The translations under genes were made by a program, and so were the position numbers. This document shows positions 12,820-21,394 of a stretch of 64,000 bases of DNA, in pieces. The DNA is taken from positions 1-64,000 of the forward strand of contig JAGPCK010000003.1 in NCBI GenBank assembly GCA_018058135.1. Reading direction: 5' to 3'. The DNA comes from Bacteroidia bacterium (GTDB lineage: Bacteria > Bacteroidota > Bacteroidia > UKL13-3). The notes below the pieces were generated by a model. It saw only the letters and a program-made list of their open reading frames with translations, searched no databases and was not told the DNA's origin. Each line of letters opens with the position of its first letter. The first letter of the stretch is position 1.

Positions 12820-14034
12820 ATGAACCTAAAATTAGCGACAATAATTTGTTCTTTGTCCATTATATATGGCTGTAAGCCACCGGATGATACAGGTTTTGAA
12901 CCCACAGCCCCTTTTCTGATAAAAAAACAGGTTTTTGAATTACCCGGTACGGATGAAGATCCTGTGAGTTCTGTGAGTTCAGGCGTTGAGGTAAAAATTG
13001 CAGGTAATAACGGCAACGGAGGAGCAACAAACTTTAGTTTTACCAACCTAACATCCTCAGGAGATTTTACAGTGGGAGCCTGGAAGAGTATTACACAAAC
13101 GGCAGGCATGTCTTATAACAAATGTAACAGGATACAACAGTTAAGCGGTGGGAATCTGCTTATGCTTGGAACAGCAGGTGTTTCCATGACTGATTGTGAA
13201 GCATATGCTATTGTAACGGATGGCGGAGGTAATTATATCAAACATTACAAAACGGATAATGTAGGCGCAAATGAGTTCAATAGCGCTGTTGTTCAGTCTG
13301 ACGGGGCTTTGCTCATTACAGGAAGTTCAACAGCCTTTGGTACAGGTGATCCTGATTTTTATCTGGTTAAACTGGATGTGAACCTCGGTTTTGTATGGGA
13401 AAAGAATTTTGGCTCAGAGTGGAACGAGGGCGCAGTAAAAATTGTTCCCTTTGACAATAACGGGAACTTCTTTTACCTTTTTGGATACACAGATGCAGAT
13501 TTTCTTAACGGACGACAATTGTGGCTTATCCGTATAAACAATCTGGGAGATTCTGTATGGAGTAAAACATTAGGAACTGATGTGGATGATGAGCCAAGAG
13601 ATATTATCAGAACAGAAGATGAGAATCATGTGATTTTGAGCGTAGCGGATAATGATAATCGTGAGTTGCAATTTTATAAAATTGACCCATCCACAGGAAA
13701 AGACAATTGGCTTGGAACAGCTAAATACGGAATGCCTAATCAGGATATTGATGCATACCATTTGATTAATTCCCAATCATCAAACCCGGGCGGGACTATT
13801 ATAGCTGTAGGTTATGGCTATGCAAGCGGTACACGAACAGATGAGGATATGTTGGTTATTAAAACAACCTTATCTTTTGATGGGCCTACAGTTTACACTA
13901 TAGGGGAGGCTGATTTTAATGAAAGGGGAAAAACAGCTGTAGAGGTTGCTGATGGCATTATGATTATCGGGTATAAGTCTGATAAATCGGGTAATACCAA
14001 TAAAGATTTATTTGTGGCTAAAATCAGAAAATAA
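12820..14034 (+). CDS. Lipoprotein with beta-propeller-like repeats
   Basis: The start is at MNLKLATIICSLSIIYGCKP; the upstream part of the open frame overlaps tsaB and is not used. It has a lipobox-type signal (IIYGC, Cys18), so an envelope lipoprotein of 404 aa is expected. The mature part has repeated units in which a GD-type turn is followed by a strand such as FYLVKLDVNLGFVWEKNFG, LWLIRINNLGDSVWSKTLG or LFVAKI. This resembles delta-60/SBBP propeller blades. The function is unknown. TATTTTCG at 12789-12796 could be its -7 box. It is convergent with the TauE gene (3 nt between the stops). Confidence 0.75.
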   Translation: MNLKLATIICSLSIIYGCKPPDDTGFEPTAPFLIKKQVFELPGTDEDPVSSVSSGVEVKIAGNNGNGGATNFSFTNLTSSGDFTVGAWKSITQTAGMSYNKCNRIQQLSGGNLLMLGTAGVSMTDCEAYAIVTDGGGNYIKHYKTDNVGANEFNSAVVQSDGALLITGSSTAFGTGDPDFYLVKLDVNLGFVWEKNFGSEWNEGAVKIVPFDNNGNFFYLFGYTDADFLNGRQLWLIRINNLGDSVWSKTLGTDVDDEPRDIIRTEDENHVILSVADNDNRELQFYKIDPSTGKDNWLGTAKYGMPNQDIDAYHLINSQSSNPGGTIIAVGYGYASGTRTDEDMLVIKTTLSFDGPTVYTIGEADFNERGKTAVEVADGIMIIGYKSDKSGNTNKDLFVAKIRK

Positions 14035-14037
14035 TAG

Positions 14038-14865
14038 TTAAAGGATTTCCCACACTGTTTTGCTCAACACCAATAGTGCAAAAATCATAAAGATGATTTT
14101 GATTTTTGCAGGTTTCATGGTGTGCGATGCTTTTACGCCCAATTGAGTAAAAAATACAGAACCTATGGCCAGCGGTAATATAATTTGTCCGTTTAGCCAA
14201 CCTAATTGTAAGGGTAAAATAACTCCGTGAGGGAGTTGCTGCATGGCATAGTAAATAGTTATTGGCAGTACCAAAAATGTAATAACCCCGGTAGATATAG
14301 AGGTTGATGTTTTCAGATTTAACCTGAGTAATTGGTTGAATACAGGTACCATAACTAAGCCTCCGCCTAACCCTGATAAGGCTGTTGCGCAACCGGTAAC
14401 AGCGCCTACCAAGGAATAATGTATAGGCGTCCAATGGGAAGGTAAAATACTTTTTGCAACTGCCTGTTTTTGATTTTTCAACATACGTATGATTAGAACC
14501 AGCAACATAAATGCAAAGATGATATTGAACATGCTCTTGGAATAAAAAGTTGTTGTAGCTATTAAGTACGAAACAGACAACGATGTAATAATTCCTCCAA
14601 GGGCAGTAAATGTTATTTCTTTTGGAAAGTAGTTTCCGAGTTTGAATTGTTTGATGCTACCTACAGCTCCTGTAAATACAATGGTGGCAAGGGAATTAGC
14701 CAATATTAAGTTCACCAGCAAGTGCCCGTTTATACCTTGTTTTTGCAGGTAGTAGTCAATTACCGGTACGAAAATAATGCCTCCGCCTACACCCAATAAG
14801 CCCGACATAAAGCCGCCTACTGCACCGGTGAGTAATAATAATATGATTTGCAGTATATCGGGCAA
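14038..14865 (-). CDS. TauE/SafE-family membrane exporter
   Basis: The 275-aa protein is almost entirely hydrophobic with about 8 membrane segments. It has the family's duplicated halves: GGFMSGLLGVGGGIIFVPV near the N-terminus and GCATALSGLGGGLVMVPVF in the second half. Family members export sulfite, sulfonates or related anions. The start is TTG, 3 nt after the stop of the CtpA-type protease gene, and choosing the first internal ATG would remove the first membrane helix. Substrate is not proven. The persulfide dioxygenase nearby makes sulfite plausible, but it is in a different transcription unit. Confidence 0.85.
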   Translation of the reverse strand: MPDILQIILLLLTGAVGGFMSGLLGVGGGIIFVPVIDYYLQKQGINGHLLVNLILANSLATIVFTGAVGSIKQFKLGNYFPKEITFTALGGIITSLSVSYLIATTTFYSKSMFNIIFAFMLLVLIIRMLKNQKQAVAKSILPSHWTPIHYSLVGAVTGCATALSGLGGGLVMVPVFNQLLRLNLKTSTSISTGVITFLVLPITIYYAMQQLPHGVILPLQLGWLNGQIILPLAIGSVFFTQLGVKASHTMKPAKIKIIFMIFALLVLSKTVWEIL

Positions 14866-14868
14866 ATC

Positions 14869-16515
14869 TTAATTGGCTTTTAATAATGATTGGTATTTTT
14901 TCATGTCACTGAAAAGTTTCACTGCTTCTTGAATTTCCGCATCGTCATCAAAAGATGATTCAACGCGGGCCTTTTGAAAATAATACCTACGGGCAATTTC
15001 TTCTTCCAGCAATTCAGTTATTTCAGCTTTATTTTTTAGTATATCAGCATCTTTATCACGCTTCAACTGTTGCTTCATTTTTTCGTAGGTTTCTTTTACT
15101 GCTTCGAAATACTTTTCATCTTCCGCTTTTTTTCTGAAGTCTTCCAGACTTTGTTCTGCTCTGGTGGTATAATCGTAGTTACGGGTTTTAGCAAAGTTGA
15201 TAAATTCTGTAAAATCAGCTTCGGTAATGCTGAAACTGCGGGCAGGTACTATGGTAGCATGTTTGCTGTGGTAGGAGGTAGCGAAGTCGAAAATGATTTG
15301 CTTGTATAGTAAACTTTGCGCAATAGCACTCATATTCTCTGCTTTGGTTTCAATATCAGGGTTTACTCCACCGCCATCATATACTTTGCGGCCTGCTTTG
15401 GTTTTGAATTCTTTTTTGAGTGAATCGGGCACTGAGCCCACACTTCCATCTTCATTGCGGTGTGAGTAATCTAATGCCTGAATGCAACGTCCCGATGGAA
15501 TATAATATTTGGCTGTAGTTACTTTAAGTTGGGAGTTATATGTTAACGGGCGGGTAGATTGAACCAGGCCTTTTCCGAATGTGCGCTGACCAATAATCAC
15601 TCCGCGATCAAGGTCCTGGATAGTGCCCGAAACAATTTCAGATGCTGATGCAGAACTTCTGCTGGTTAAAACTACCAAAGGAATTTCGGCATCTACAGCC
15701 TGCCCCAAGGTGTGGTAAGATTTATCCCACTCTTTGGCCTTTCCTTTTGTACTAACTACTTCCTGACCTTTAGAAACAAATACGTTTACCACATTTACAG
15801 ATTCATGCAACAACCCACCTGGGTTACCTCTAACGTCTAATATTACTGATGCGAGTTTGTCATTTTTCTTCAACTCCGTTAAAGCATCTTTTACCTCTTT
15901 GCCGGCATCGTTGGTAAAACCTGTGAGTTTAATGTACCCAATATTATCGTTAATCATCCCGAAGTAGGGAACGTTCTTAACATGAATCTCTTCGCGGGTA
16001 ATTTCTTTAACGAGCTCACCTGTTCCCTCTCTTTTGATTCTTAATTTGACCTTTGTTTTAGGTTGGCCTTTGAGTAGTTTACTTACATCAGAGGTGGTTT
16101 TTCCTTTCATACTTTTACCGTCAATCTCCAGTAAAATATCTCCGGGCCTCAGGTCTTCTTTTTGCGCAGGGAAGCCCTCGTAGGGTTCTGTAATCATGAT
16201 TTCATTTTCACGCATGCCTATGGTTGCGCCAATGCCTCCGTACTGGCCGGTTACCTGAAATCTGTAATCTTCTGTTTCAGCTTCCGAAATATAATTGGTA
16301 TAAGGATCGAGCGATTCCAGCATAGCATCAATGCCAGTGCGCATAAACTTGGATGGCTCAATGTCATCTACATAATACGTATTCACTTCCTTGTAGAGAG
16401 TAGTGAAAATATCGAGGTTCTTACTCATTTCAAAGTAATTGTCGACAAAGGAAAAGGTGAATACTGACGATAGGCCAAGGGCCCCAATGACGATATATTT
16501 TTTATGTTTGTTCAT
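14869..16515 (-). CDS. C-terminal processing serine protease (S41, CtpA/Prc type)
   Basis: The 548-aa protein has an N-terminal membrane anchor (IVIGALGLSSVFTFSFV). A PDZ domain follows at about 80-165 (GGIGATIG, LRPGDILLEIDG). The S41 catalytic domain has RSSASASEIVSG with Ser290 and RTFGKGLVQ with Lys315, the classical Ser/Lys dyad spaced by 25. The C-terminal region is charged and helical. It acts in the periplasm on C-termini of envelope proteins. The ATG start is clear. TAATTTTG on the minus strand at 16544-16551 may be its -7 box. Confidence 0.93.
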   Translation of the reverse strand: MNKHKKYIVIGALGLSSVFTFSFVDNYFEMSKNLDIFTTLYKEVNTYYVDDIEPSKFMRTGIDAMLESLDPYTNYISEAETEDYRFQVTGQYGGIGATIGMRENEIMITEPYEGFPAQKEDLRPGDILLEIDGKSMKGKTTSDVSKLLKGQPKTKVKLRIKREGTGELVKEITREEIHVKNVPYFGMINDNIGYIKLTGFTNDAGKEVKDALTELKKNDKLASVILDVRGNPGGLLHESVNVVNVFVSKGQEVVSTKGKAKEWDKSYHTLGQAVDAEIPLVVLTSRSSASASEIVSGTIQDLDRGVIIGQRTFGKGLVQSTRPLTYNSQLKVTTAKYYIPSGRCIQALDYSHRNEDGSVGSVPDSLKKEFKTKAGRKVYDGGGVNPDIETKAENMSAIAQSLLYKQIIFDFATSYHSKHATIVPARSFSITEADFTEFINFAKTRNYDYTTRAEQSLEDFRKKAEDEKYFEAVKETYEKMKQQLKRDKDADILKNKAEITELLEEEIARRYYFQKARVESSFDDDAEIQEAVKLFSDMKKYQSLLKAN

Positions 16516-16564
16516 CGGTAAATTATCTGTGGGTAAAGATACTCAAAATTATTGCCAAGGTGAG

Positions 16565-16786
16565 TCAGTCGAGTGGGTCATTTCCATGTCCACCCCAAGG
16601 ATGGCAGCGCGATATTCTGCCGGCAGTTTTAATTAAGCCTTTGAACGGGCCGTATTTTTTAAATGCCTGAATGCCATAGTCTGAACAGGTAGGGGTAAAG
16701 CGACAGGCATTGGGCAGCAGTGGTGAAATCAATGTCCTGTAAAGTTTGATGAGTAGAATAAAAAAATTACTTAGGAGCCACCTCAT
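16565..16786 (-). CDS. yidD: Membrane protein insertion efficiency factor YidD
   Basis: The protein is 73 aa. The signature LIKLYRTLISPLLPNACRF followed by PTCSDYGIQAF and RCHPWGGHGNDP is unmistakable for YidD, a small membrane-associated factor that assists YidC. I use the ATG that gives MRWLLSNFF; a TTG three codons upstream is also possible. It overlaps the 3' end of rnpA by 20 nt. The rpmH-rnpA-yidD order is the common bacterial arrangement; here yidC does not follow. Confidence 0.95.
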   Translation of the reverse strand: MRWLLSNFFILLIKLYRTLISPLLPNACRFTPTCSDYGIQAFKKYGPFKGLIKTAGRISRCHPWGGHGNDPLD

Positions 16787-17180
16787 GTTGGTCAAAAAGC
16801 TGTTGTAGTGTAGTGTTTAGTCTTTCCTGCATAAAAGCAAAGGGTTGGTGTTCTTTGCCTACAAAAGTAATGAGCAAGGCGGCCTGTTTGTTTTGTTTAA
16901 TCAAAAGTTGATGTATTAACGGCTGTTGGTGGCGTAATATTTCACGAATCTGCCTTTTTATACGGTTACGGTCGTGGGCGTGTTTGAATTTGCGTGACGA
17001 TACAGAAATAAGTGTTTGTAAGGGCATATCCTCCGGTAGCTGTGTATATAGGCAACTTACTTTAAACGGGAACAGATAGGATGAGGCTGATGGTTTGCTA
17101 TAGAGTTGCTCTATGAGTTTTGTACTGCAAAGCCGGTGTTTTTTGCTAAAGGATAAACGAACTTTGATGGCGGGCAACAT
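16767..17180 (-). CDS. rnpA: Ribonuclease P protein component
   Basis: RnpA is the protein subunit of RNase P, which matures tRNA 5' ends. The family signature is SFSKKHRL at the start of the fold and KFKHAHDRNRIKRQIREILR (about 70-89), the RNR motif that contacts P RNA. The protein is 137 aa from the ATG (MLPAIKVRLSF); a TTG two codons earlier exists but is less likely. A terminator-like hairpin separates it from rpmH, so its expression may depend on read-through or its own promoter. Confidence 0.95.
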   Translation of the reverse strand: MLPAIKVRLSFSKKHRLCSTKLIEQLYSKPSASSYLFPFKVSCLYTQLPEDMPLQTLISVSSRKFKHAHDRNRIKRQIREILRHQQPLIHQLLIKQNKQAALLITFVGKEHQPFAFMQERLNTTLQQLFDQHEVAPK

Positions 17181-17192
17181 GCTCAAATATAA

Positions 17193-17223
17193 TAAAAAAG
17201 GCCCCGATGCGCACCGGAGCCTT
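17193..17223 (-). terminator. Terminator-like hairpin between rpmH and rnpA
   Basis: On the minus strand AAGGCTCCGG...CGGGGCCTT forms a nine-position stem with one mismatch, followed by a run of six T residues. It sits 29 nt after the rpmH stop and just upstream of rnpA. It may uncouple high rpmH expression from rnpA. Confidence 0.65.
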
Positions 17224-17252
17224 CAGTTAAGAGTTTGGAAACACAAATTAGA

Positions 17253-17411
17253 CTAGCGTTTGTGTCTTTTCTCGTCAGAAACGGTAAGTTTCTTGCGGCC
17301 TTGTTTCCTTCTTCTGGCTAACACAGCGCGTCCTGAAGCAGTAGCCATACGGTCTTTAAAGCCGTGTTTATTCTTTCTTTTTCTAACTGAAGGTTGGTAA
17401 GTACGTATCAT
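17253..17411 (-). CDS. rpmH: 50S ribosomal protein L34
   Basis: This 52-codon gene reads [20 protein letters not shown] and continues [20 protein letters not shown] to a KRHKR end. It is the highly basic L34 pattern (PS.RKRK..HGF..RM.T..GR.VL..RR.KGR..L). ATG is at 17409-17411 and TAG at 17253-17255. It heads the rpmH-rnpA-yidD group and is divergent from the M61 peptidase gene. Confidence 0.97.
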   Translation of the reverse strand: MIRTYQPSVRKRKNKHGFKDRMATASGRAVLARRRKQGRKKLTVSDEKRHKR

Positions 17412-17431
17412 CGCTCAAAAATTTTGGACTG

Positions 17432-17439
17432 CAAAGATA
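17432..17439 (-). promoter_or_regulatory. Probable -7 promoter box of rpmH
   Basis: The minus strand reads TATCTTTG, matching TAnnTTTG, about 20 nt before the L34 ATG. A clear TTTG at -33 is absent (only A/T-rich sequence), so confidence is moderate. Confidence 0.45.
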
Positions 17440-17536
17440 GGAAAGCAGGGGATAAATAAAAATTTTTTCGCACTTTTAGTAAAATGACTCCGCAATTCAC
17501 ACAATCCTTCTATTATTGAGGCCTTATACCAAAAGA

Positions 17537-19270
17537 ATGCGCTACAAAGTTAAAGCACAACATCCGCATCGCCATGTGGTGGAAATTGAGTTTATAGTTA
17601 CTGATAATCAGGAAAAAGAGTTGGTGATTCAGCAGCCGTCCTGGCGTCCCGGCCGGTATGAATTGGGTAATTTTGCCAAAAATATTATTGCTTGGCGGGC
17701 TTTGGATGCCAATGGCAAGGAGCTGAAATTCAAAAAAATAAATAAAGACAGGTGGCTTATAAGTACGCCTGAACAGGGCGATGTGCATATCGAGTACAGT
17801 TATTATGCGCATGAGTTAACGGCCGGGTCCAGTTTTTTTAATGAGCAAATGCTTTACCTGAATCCTGTTAACTGCTTTTTGTATGTGCCGGAGCGTATGC
17901 ATGAACCCTGCGAAGTAGAGCTTTTGGGGTTGCCTGATACCTATGAGGTGGCCTGCCAAATGGAGAAAGTAGCGCATCATGTTTTGAAAGCACGCGATTT
18001 TGATTACTTGGCTGATAGTCCGTTGATAGCCTCAGAACACCTCAAACACTTTCATTTTCATTTGAATGAAGCGGAAGTGCACCTTTGGTTTACAGGTAAT
18101 TTCAGCGGAGATTTTGGAGAGATTCTGGAGCATACCCATGCCTATTGCAAAAAGCAGGTAGAGGTTTTTGGCGAACTGCCTTGTGAAAAATACCATTTTC
18201 TCTACCACATTTTGCCTTATCCGTATCATCACGGAGTGGAGCATTTGGATTCAACCGTGATTGCGATGGGGCCTGCGGATAAATTTTCAGATATTAATTT
18301 TTACCGAGAGTTTTTGGGAGTTAGTTCGCACGAGTTTTATCACCTGTGGAACATAAAACGTATTCGTCCGGCTGAGATGTGGCCGTATGATTTTACAAAA
18401 GAAAACTATTCACGGCAAGGTTACGTGTACGAAGGGGTAACCACCTACATGGGCGATTTAATGTTGTTGCGCTCTGGTGTGTTTGATTGGGATGAGTACT
18501 GTGCTGAGTTCAATGATTTTTTACAGCGTCATTTTGATAACTACGGACGTTATAATTTATCAGTTGCCGGCAGTTCATGGGATACCTGGCTGGATGGTTA
18601 TGTGCCTGGCGTATTCGGGCGTAAAGTTTCCATTTATGTGGAGGGTGCACTTGCAGCCTTTATACTCGATACAATTCTGATGAACAGTACACAAAATAAA
18701 AATACCATTGATGAGTTGATGCGCAGGTTGTATTACGATTTTTATAAACAAAATAAAGGTTACTCACAGCAGGATTACATTAAACTAATTGCTGACATAA
18801 GCGGAAGTCCCCAGCAGCAATACGTGGATGAGATACTGGAGGGTTGCGGATATATTGAGCACTATTTGCCTAACTCACTCGACTATGTGGGTTGCACACT
18901 CAATAAAACAGACTCTCCTTTGCTGTATGAAAGCGAATGGGGGATTAAAGTTGCGGTAGATGCAGGGCAATGGGTAGTGAAAACTATTGCTCCGGGCTCA
19001 CCGGCAGACCATGCAGGTGTTGCTGAGCAAGACGTTATTGTAAGTATTAATGGGGCAGCACTTGCAACCATTGCCGACCTTAACGTGTGGCTTCAACAGC
19101 ATAAAGTATCTGCATACGAACTGGAACTGAAAAATAGTTTGATGAAAAAATTGGTGTCCGTACAAAGCGGGCCCGACACTTTCTGGCATCGTTATCGTAT
19201 CAGTAAACAACCTAACGCGACTGTTGCACAGAGAGAGGCATTTAAAACGTGGACACATCAGGAGTTTTAA
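17537..19270 (+). CDS. M61-family metallopeptidase with C-terminal PDZ domain
   Basis: The 577-aa protein (ATG giving MRYKVKAQHPHRH; a TTG seven codons earlier is unlikely) has the M61 glycyl-aminopeptidase layout. An N-terminal beta domain spans 1-165. The gluzincin core SSHEFYHLWNIKRIRP holds zinc ligands His265 and His269 with Glu266, and YEGVTTYMGDL supplies the third ligand. A PDZ domain at about 470-555 contains IAPGSPADHAGV. No signal peptide is visible, so it is probably cytoplasmic. The family cleaves N-terminal Gly/Ala-type residues; the natural substrate is unknown. It is followed by a glycosyltransferase 21 nt downstream. Confidence 0.9.
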   Translation: MRYKVKAQHPHRHVVEIEFIVTDNQEKELVIQQPSWRPGRYELGNFAKNIIAWRALDANGKELKFKKINKDRWLISTPEQGDVHIEYSYYAHELTAGSSFFNEQMLYLNPVNCFLYVPERMHEPCEVELLGLPDTYEVACQMEKVAHHVLKARDFDYLADSPLIASEHLKHFHFHLNEAEVHLWFTGNFSGDFGEILEHTHAYCKKQVEVFGELPCEKYHFLYHILPYPYHHGVEHLDSTVIAMGPADKFSDINFYREFLGVSSHEFYHLWNIKRIRPAEMWPYDFTKENYSRQGYVYEGVTTYMGDLMLLRSGVFDWDEYCAEFNDFLQRHFDNYGRYNLSVAGSSWDTWLDGYVPGVFGRKVSIYVEGALAAFILDTILMNSTQNKNTIDELMRRLYYDFYKQNKGYSQQDYIKLIADISGSPQQQYVDEILEGCGYIEHYLPNSLDYVGCTLNKTDSPLLYESEWGIKVAVDAGQWVVKTIAPGSPADHAGVAEQDVIVSINGAALATIADLNVWLQQHKVSAYELELKNSLMKKLVSVQSGPDTFWHRYRISKQPNATVAQREAFKTWTHQEF

Positions 19271-19291
19271 TTTAAACGTAAATTCGCCCAC

Positions 19292-20056
19292 GTGAACATT
19301 CAACTATCCGTAGTTATTATCTCATACAACGAGGAGAAGAACATTGCACGTTGTCTGCAATCGGTGCAAGGTATAGCCGATGAAATACTTTTGGTGGATT
19401 CATTTTCCAAAGACCTTACAAAAGATATCGCAAGTTCTATGGGAGCGCGTGTAATTGAGCATGTGTTTGAAGGACATATTCAGCAAAAGAATTACGCTGC
19501 ACAACAGGCAAAATATGATTATGTACTTTCACTGGATGCAGATGAAGCCCTGAGTGATGAACTTGAAAAATCAATTCAACAGATAAAGGCCAACTGGCAA
19601 TACGATGCTTACCAAATGAACCGTTGCACCAACTATTGCGGAAAATGGATTAAGCACAGTGGTTGGTACCCTGACCGCAAGCTGCGTTTGTGGAATCGCA
19701 CTAAAGGAGAGTGGGGGGGCGTAAATCCTCATGATAAGTGGGAGTTACATAAAAAGAGTATGAATTTTAAATGGATTAAGGGCGATATTTTACACTACAG
19801 TTATTACAGCATTGAAGGGCATTGGAAACAAGCCGAGAAATTCAGTAACATAGCAGCGCAAGCTATGTTTGATCAAGGTAAACGAATAAGCTTTGCGGGA
19901 GTATATCTTAAAGCAGCTTTTAAGTTTATACGCAATTATTTTTTGAAGGCGGGCTTCTTAGACGGTTATTACGGCTGGGTAGTTTGCAAAATTACAGCCT
20001 GGGAAACTTTTGAGAAATACCGCAAGTTGAGGGATATGAACAGGAGATTGGCATGA
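19292..20056 (+). CDS. Family 2 glycosyltransferase, LPS core type (WaaE/KdtX-like)
   Basis: The 254-aa GT-A enzyme has LSVVIISYNEEKNIARCL at the N-terminus, LLVDSFSKDLT, and the metal-binding LSLDADEAL at about 89-97. GWYPDRKLRLWNR and GVNPHDKWEL are the signature of lipopolysaccharide core beta-1,4-glucosyltransferase relatives. It is probably a cytoplasmic-side membrane-associated enzyme adding a sugar to LPS. The start is GTG; TAAATTCG at 19279-19286 looks like a -7 box only five bases upstream, so the mRNA may have a very short leader. It follows the M61 gene. Confidence 0.85.
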   Translation: MNIQLSVVIISYNEEKNIARCLQSVQGIADEILLVDSFSKDLTKDIASSMGARVIEHVFEGHIQQKNYAAQQAKYDYVLSLDADEALSDELEKSIQQIKANWQYDAYQMNRCTNYCGKWIKHSGWYPDRKLRLWNRTKGEWGGVNPHDKWELHKKSMNFKWIKGDILHYSYYSIEGHWKQAEKFSNIAAQAMFDQGKRISFAGVYLKAAFKFIRNYFLKAGFLDGYYGWVVCKITAWETFEKYRKLRDMNRRLA

Positions 20057-20087
20057 TATTTTATGAATAAGCACAAATCATATTGAG

Positions 20088-20642
20088 ATGAAAAAGATAT
20101 TTTTATTTGCCTTTGTAGCTATGGTAGCCTTTGCCTGCGGTACTAACAAGAAAAAAGCCACAGAAGGACTCACTGAAATTAAAGGTCCGTTTAGCGGAAA
20201 TAAATACGAATCAAATCGTAGGTATTTTCGTGCAACCGGTAGTGGTGAAAGTATTAATCTGGAATCGTCCCGTAGCCAGGCTATGTTGTTAGCTAAACAA
20301 CGTCTGGCTTCTTCTGTGCAAACTCAGATTAAAAGTGTACAGGAGGCCTACAGTAGTGACCGTAAAGCGGAAGGCGGAACAGAATTCGAAGAGCGTTTTC
20401 AGAATTTAACACGGGAAGTACTTAACCAGATTATCGTTGATGTATCTACCATTGATGAAAAAACATTTCAAAAAAGTGATGGTACTTACATCACCTATTT
20501 AGCTCTGGAAGCACGCAAAAAAACCACTTACAAAAAACTTAAGGAGATTGCCAAACAACGCACCAGTTTGTCTGATAAAGACAAGAAGTATATTGAAGAT
20601 ATGATTGATAGTGCGATTAAAGATTTGGATGACGGAGAGTAA
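20088..20642 (+). CDS. LPP20-family lipoprotein
   Basis: The protein is 184 aa with lipoprotein signal MKKIFLFAFVAMVAFACG (Cys17). The domain ATGSGESINLESSRSQAMLL followed by AKQRLASSVQTQIKSV is the LPP20-like pattern (FRATGSG.S.....A...A...AR..LA). The C-terminus is a charged helix. It is an envelope lipoprotein of unknown role, common in Bacteroidota. It follows the glycosyltransferase by 31 nt, and nothing recognisable as a terminator separates it from the convergent ketolase gene. Confidence 0.8.
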   Translation: MKKIFLFAFVAMVAFACGTNKKKATEGLTEIKGPFSGNKYESNRRYFRATGSGESINLESSRSQAMLLAKQRLASSVQTQIKSVQEAYSSDRKAEGGTEFEERFQNLTREVLNQIIVDVSTIDEKTFQKSDGTYITYLALEARKKTTYKKLKEIAKQRTSLSDKDKKYIEDMIDSAIKDLDDGE

Positions 20643-20704
20643 GTAATCGAATCAACGCAAAAGGCGCGCTATCGTCTATAGTTTGCACGCATCAATACCT
20701 GAAC

Positions 20705-21394
20705 TTACGATTTGGTTTTCCATAACATCCACCAGGGAACGTAAGGTTTGTCATGGTGTTCATAATGGTAGCCGAAGAAATAACAACTTACAAACCCCCA
20801 AAGGTGATTTTTACTTTGCGTTCTTGCTTTATGTACGTTATCCAATTGTTCGGGGTAACGGTGCGGTAAATATGTGCCAAAGTAGAACAGTTGAAGTGTG
20901 CTGAGTAAAGGTGGGATTACCCAGAATAAAATCAGGTTGGTTTGAGGGATGCCCAAAAACCAATGCAGAAAATTAAATGCACCTGCCAGTAAGACAATCT
21001 GCCACCAACGCAAGTAGTGTTTCACAAAGCTTATATACCAATTGATGAATCTTCCTTCGTAGTAGTCAGGGTCATCTTGAGAGGCAACGTGTCGGTGGTG
21101 TTTATGGTGCTCTGGATAAAGATTTTTGTAATAAAAGGCAGCGTAAAGTAATAAGCTTATGGAGCCGATTATGTCGTTTATCCTTTTATTGGAACTAACT
21201 GTTCCATGCATGGCATCATGGGCTGTAATAAACAGGCCGGTATACAAATGTGCCTGAACTAATATAAACAACAGCCATACCGGATTTTTCCAGTTTATCT
21301 CATACTGAAATAAAAAAATCAGCCCAGCGCACCAAGATAGAATAAGGAGCAGTGCGATAATTGCACCTGCGTTGTTTCTATTCTTATTGATCAA
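20705..21394 (-). CDS. crtW: Beta-carotene ketolase-like membrane di-iron enzyme
   Basis: The 229-aa integral membrane protein has the three His boxes of the CrtW branch of fatty-acid-hydroxylase/desaturase enzymes: HDAMHG (59-64), HHKHHRH (96-102) and HYEHHDKPYVPWW (210-222). The FYFGTYLPHRYP motif before the last box is typical of CrtW. The predicted reaction is 4-ketolation of a beta-ionone ring. The only in-frame start is TTG, overlapping the gpx stop by 11 nt, with a TGA immediately upstream. It is the last gene of the cruG-cruF-ispH-gpx-crtW run. A different carotenoid oxygenase specificity is possible. Confidence 0.78.
   Translation of the reverse strand: MINKNRNNAGAIIALLLILSWCAGLIFLFQYEINWKNPVWLLFILVQAHLYTGLFITAHDAMHGTVSSNKRINDIIGSISLLLYAAFYYKNLYPEHHKHHRHVASQDDPDYYEGRFINWYISFVKHYLRWWQIVLLAGAFNFLHWFLGIPQTNLILFWVIPPLLSTLQLFYFGTYLPHRYPEQLDNVHKARTQSKNHLWGFVSCYFFGYHYEHHDKPYVPWWMLWKTKS

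Noticed and set aside
20683-20904. 73-codon plus-strand frame over the crtW 3' end
   Set aside because: It is antisense to a gene with clear His-box motifs and has no similarity to anything I recognise.
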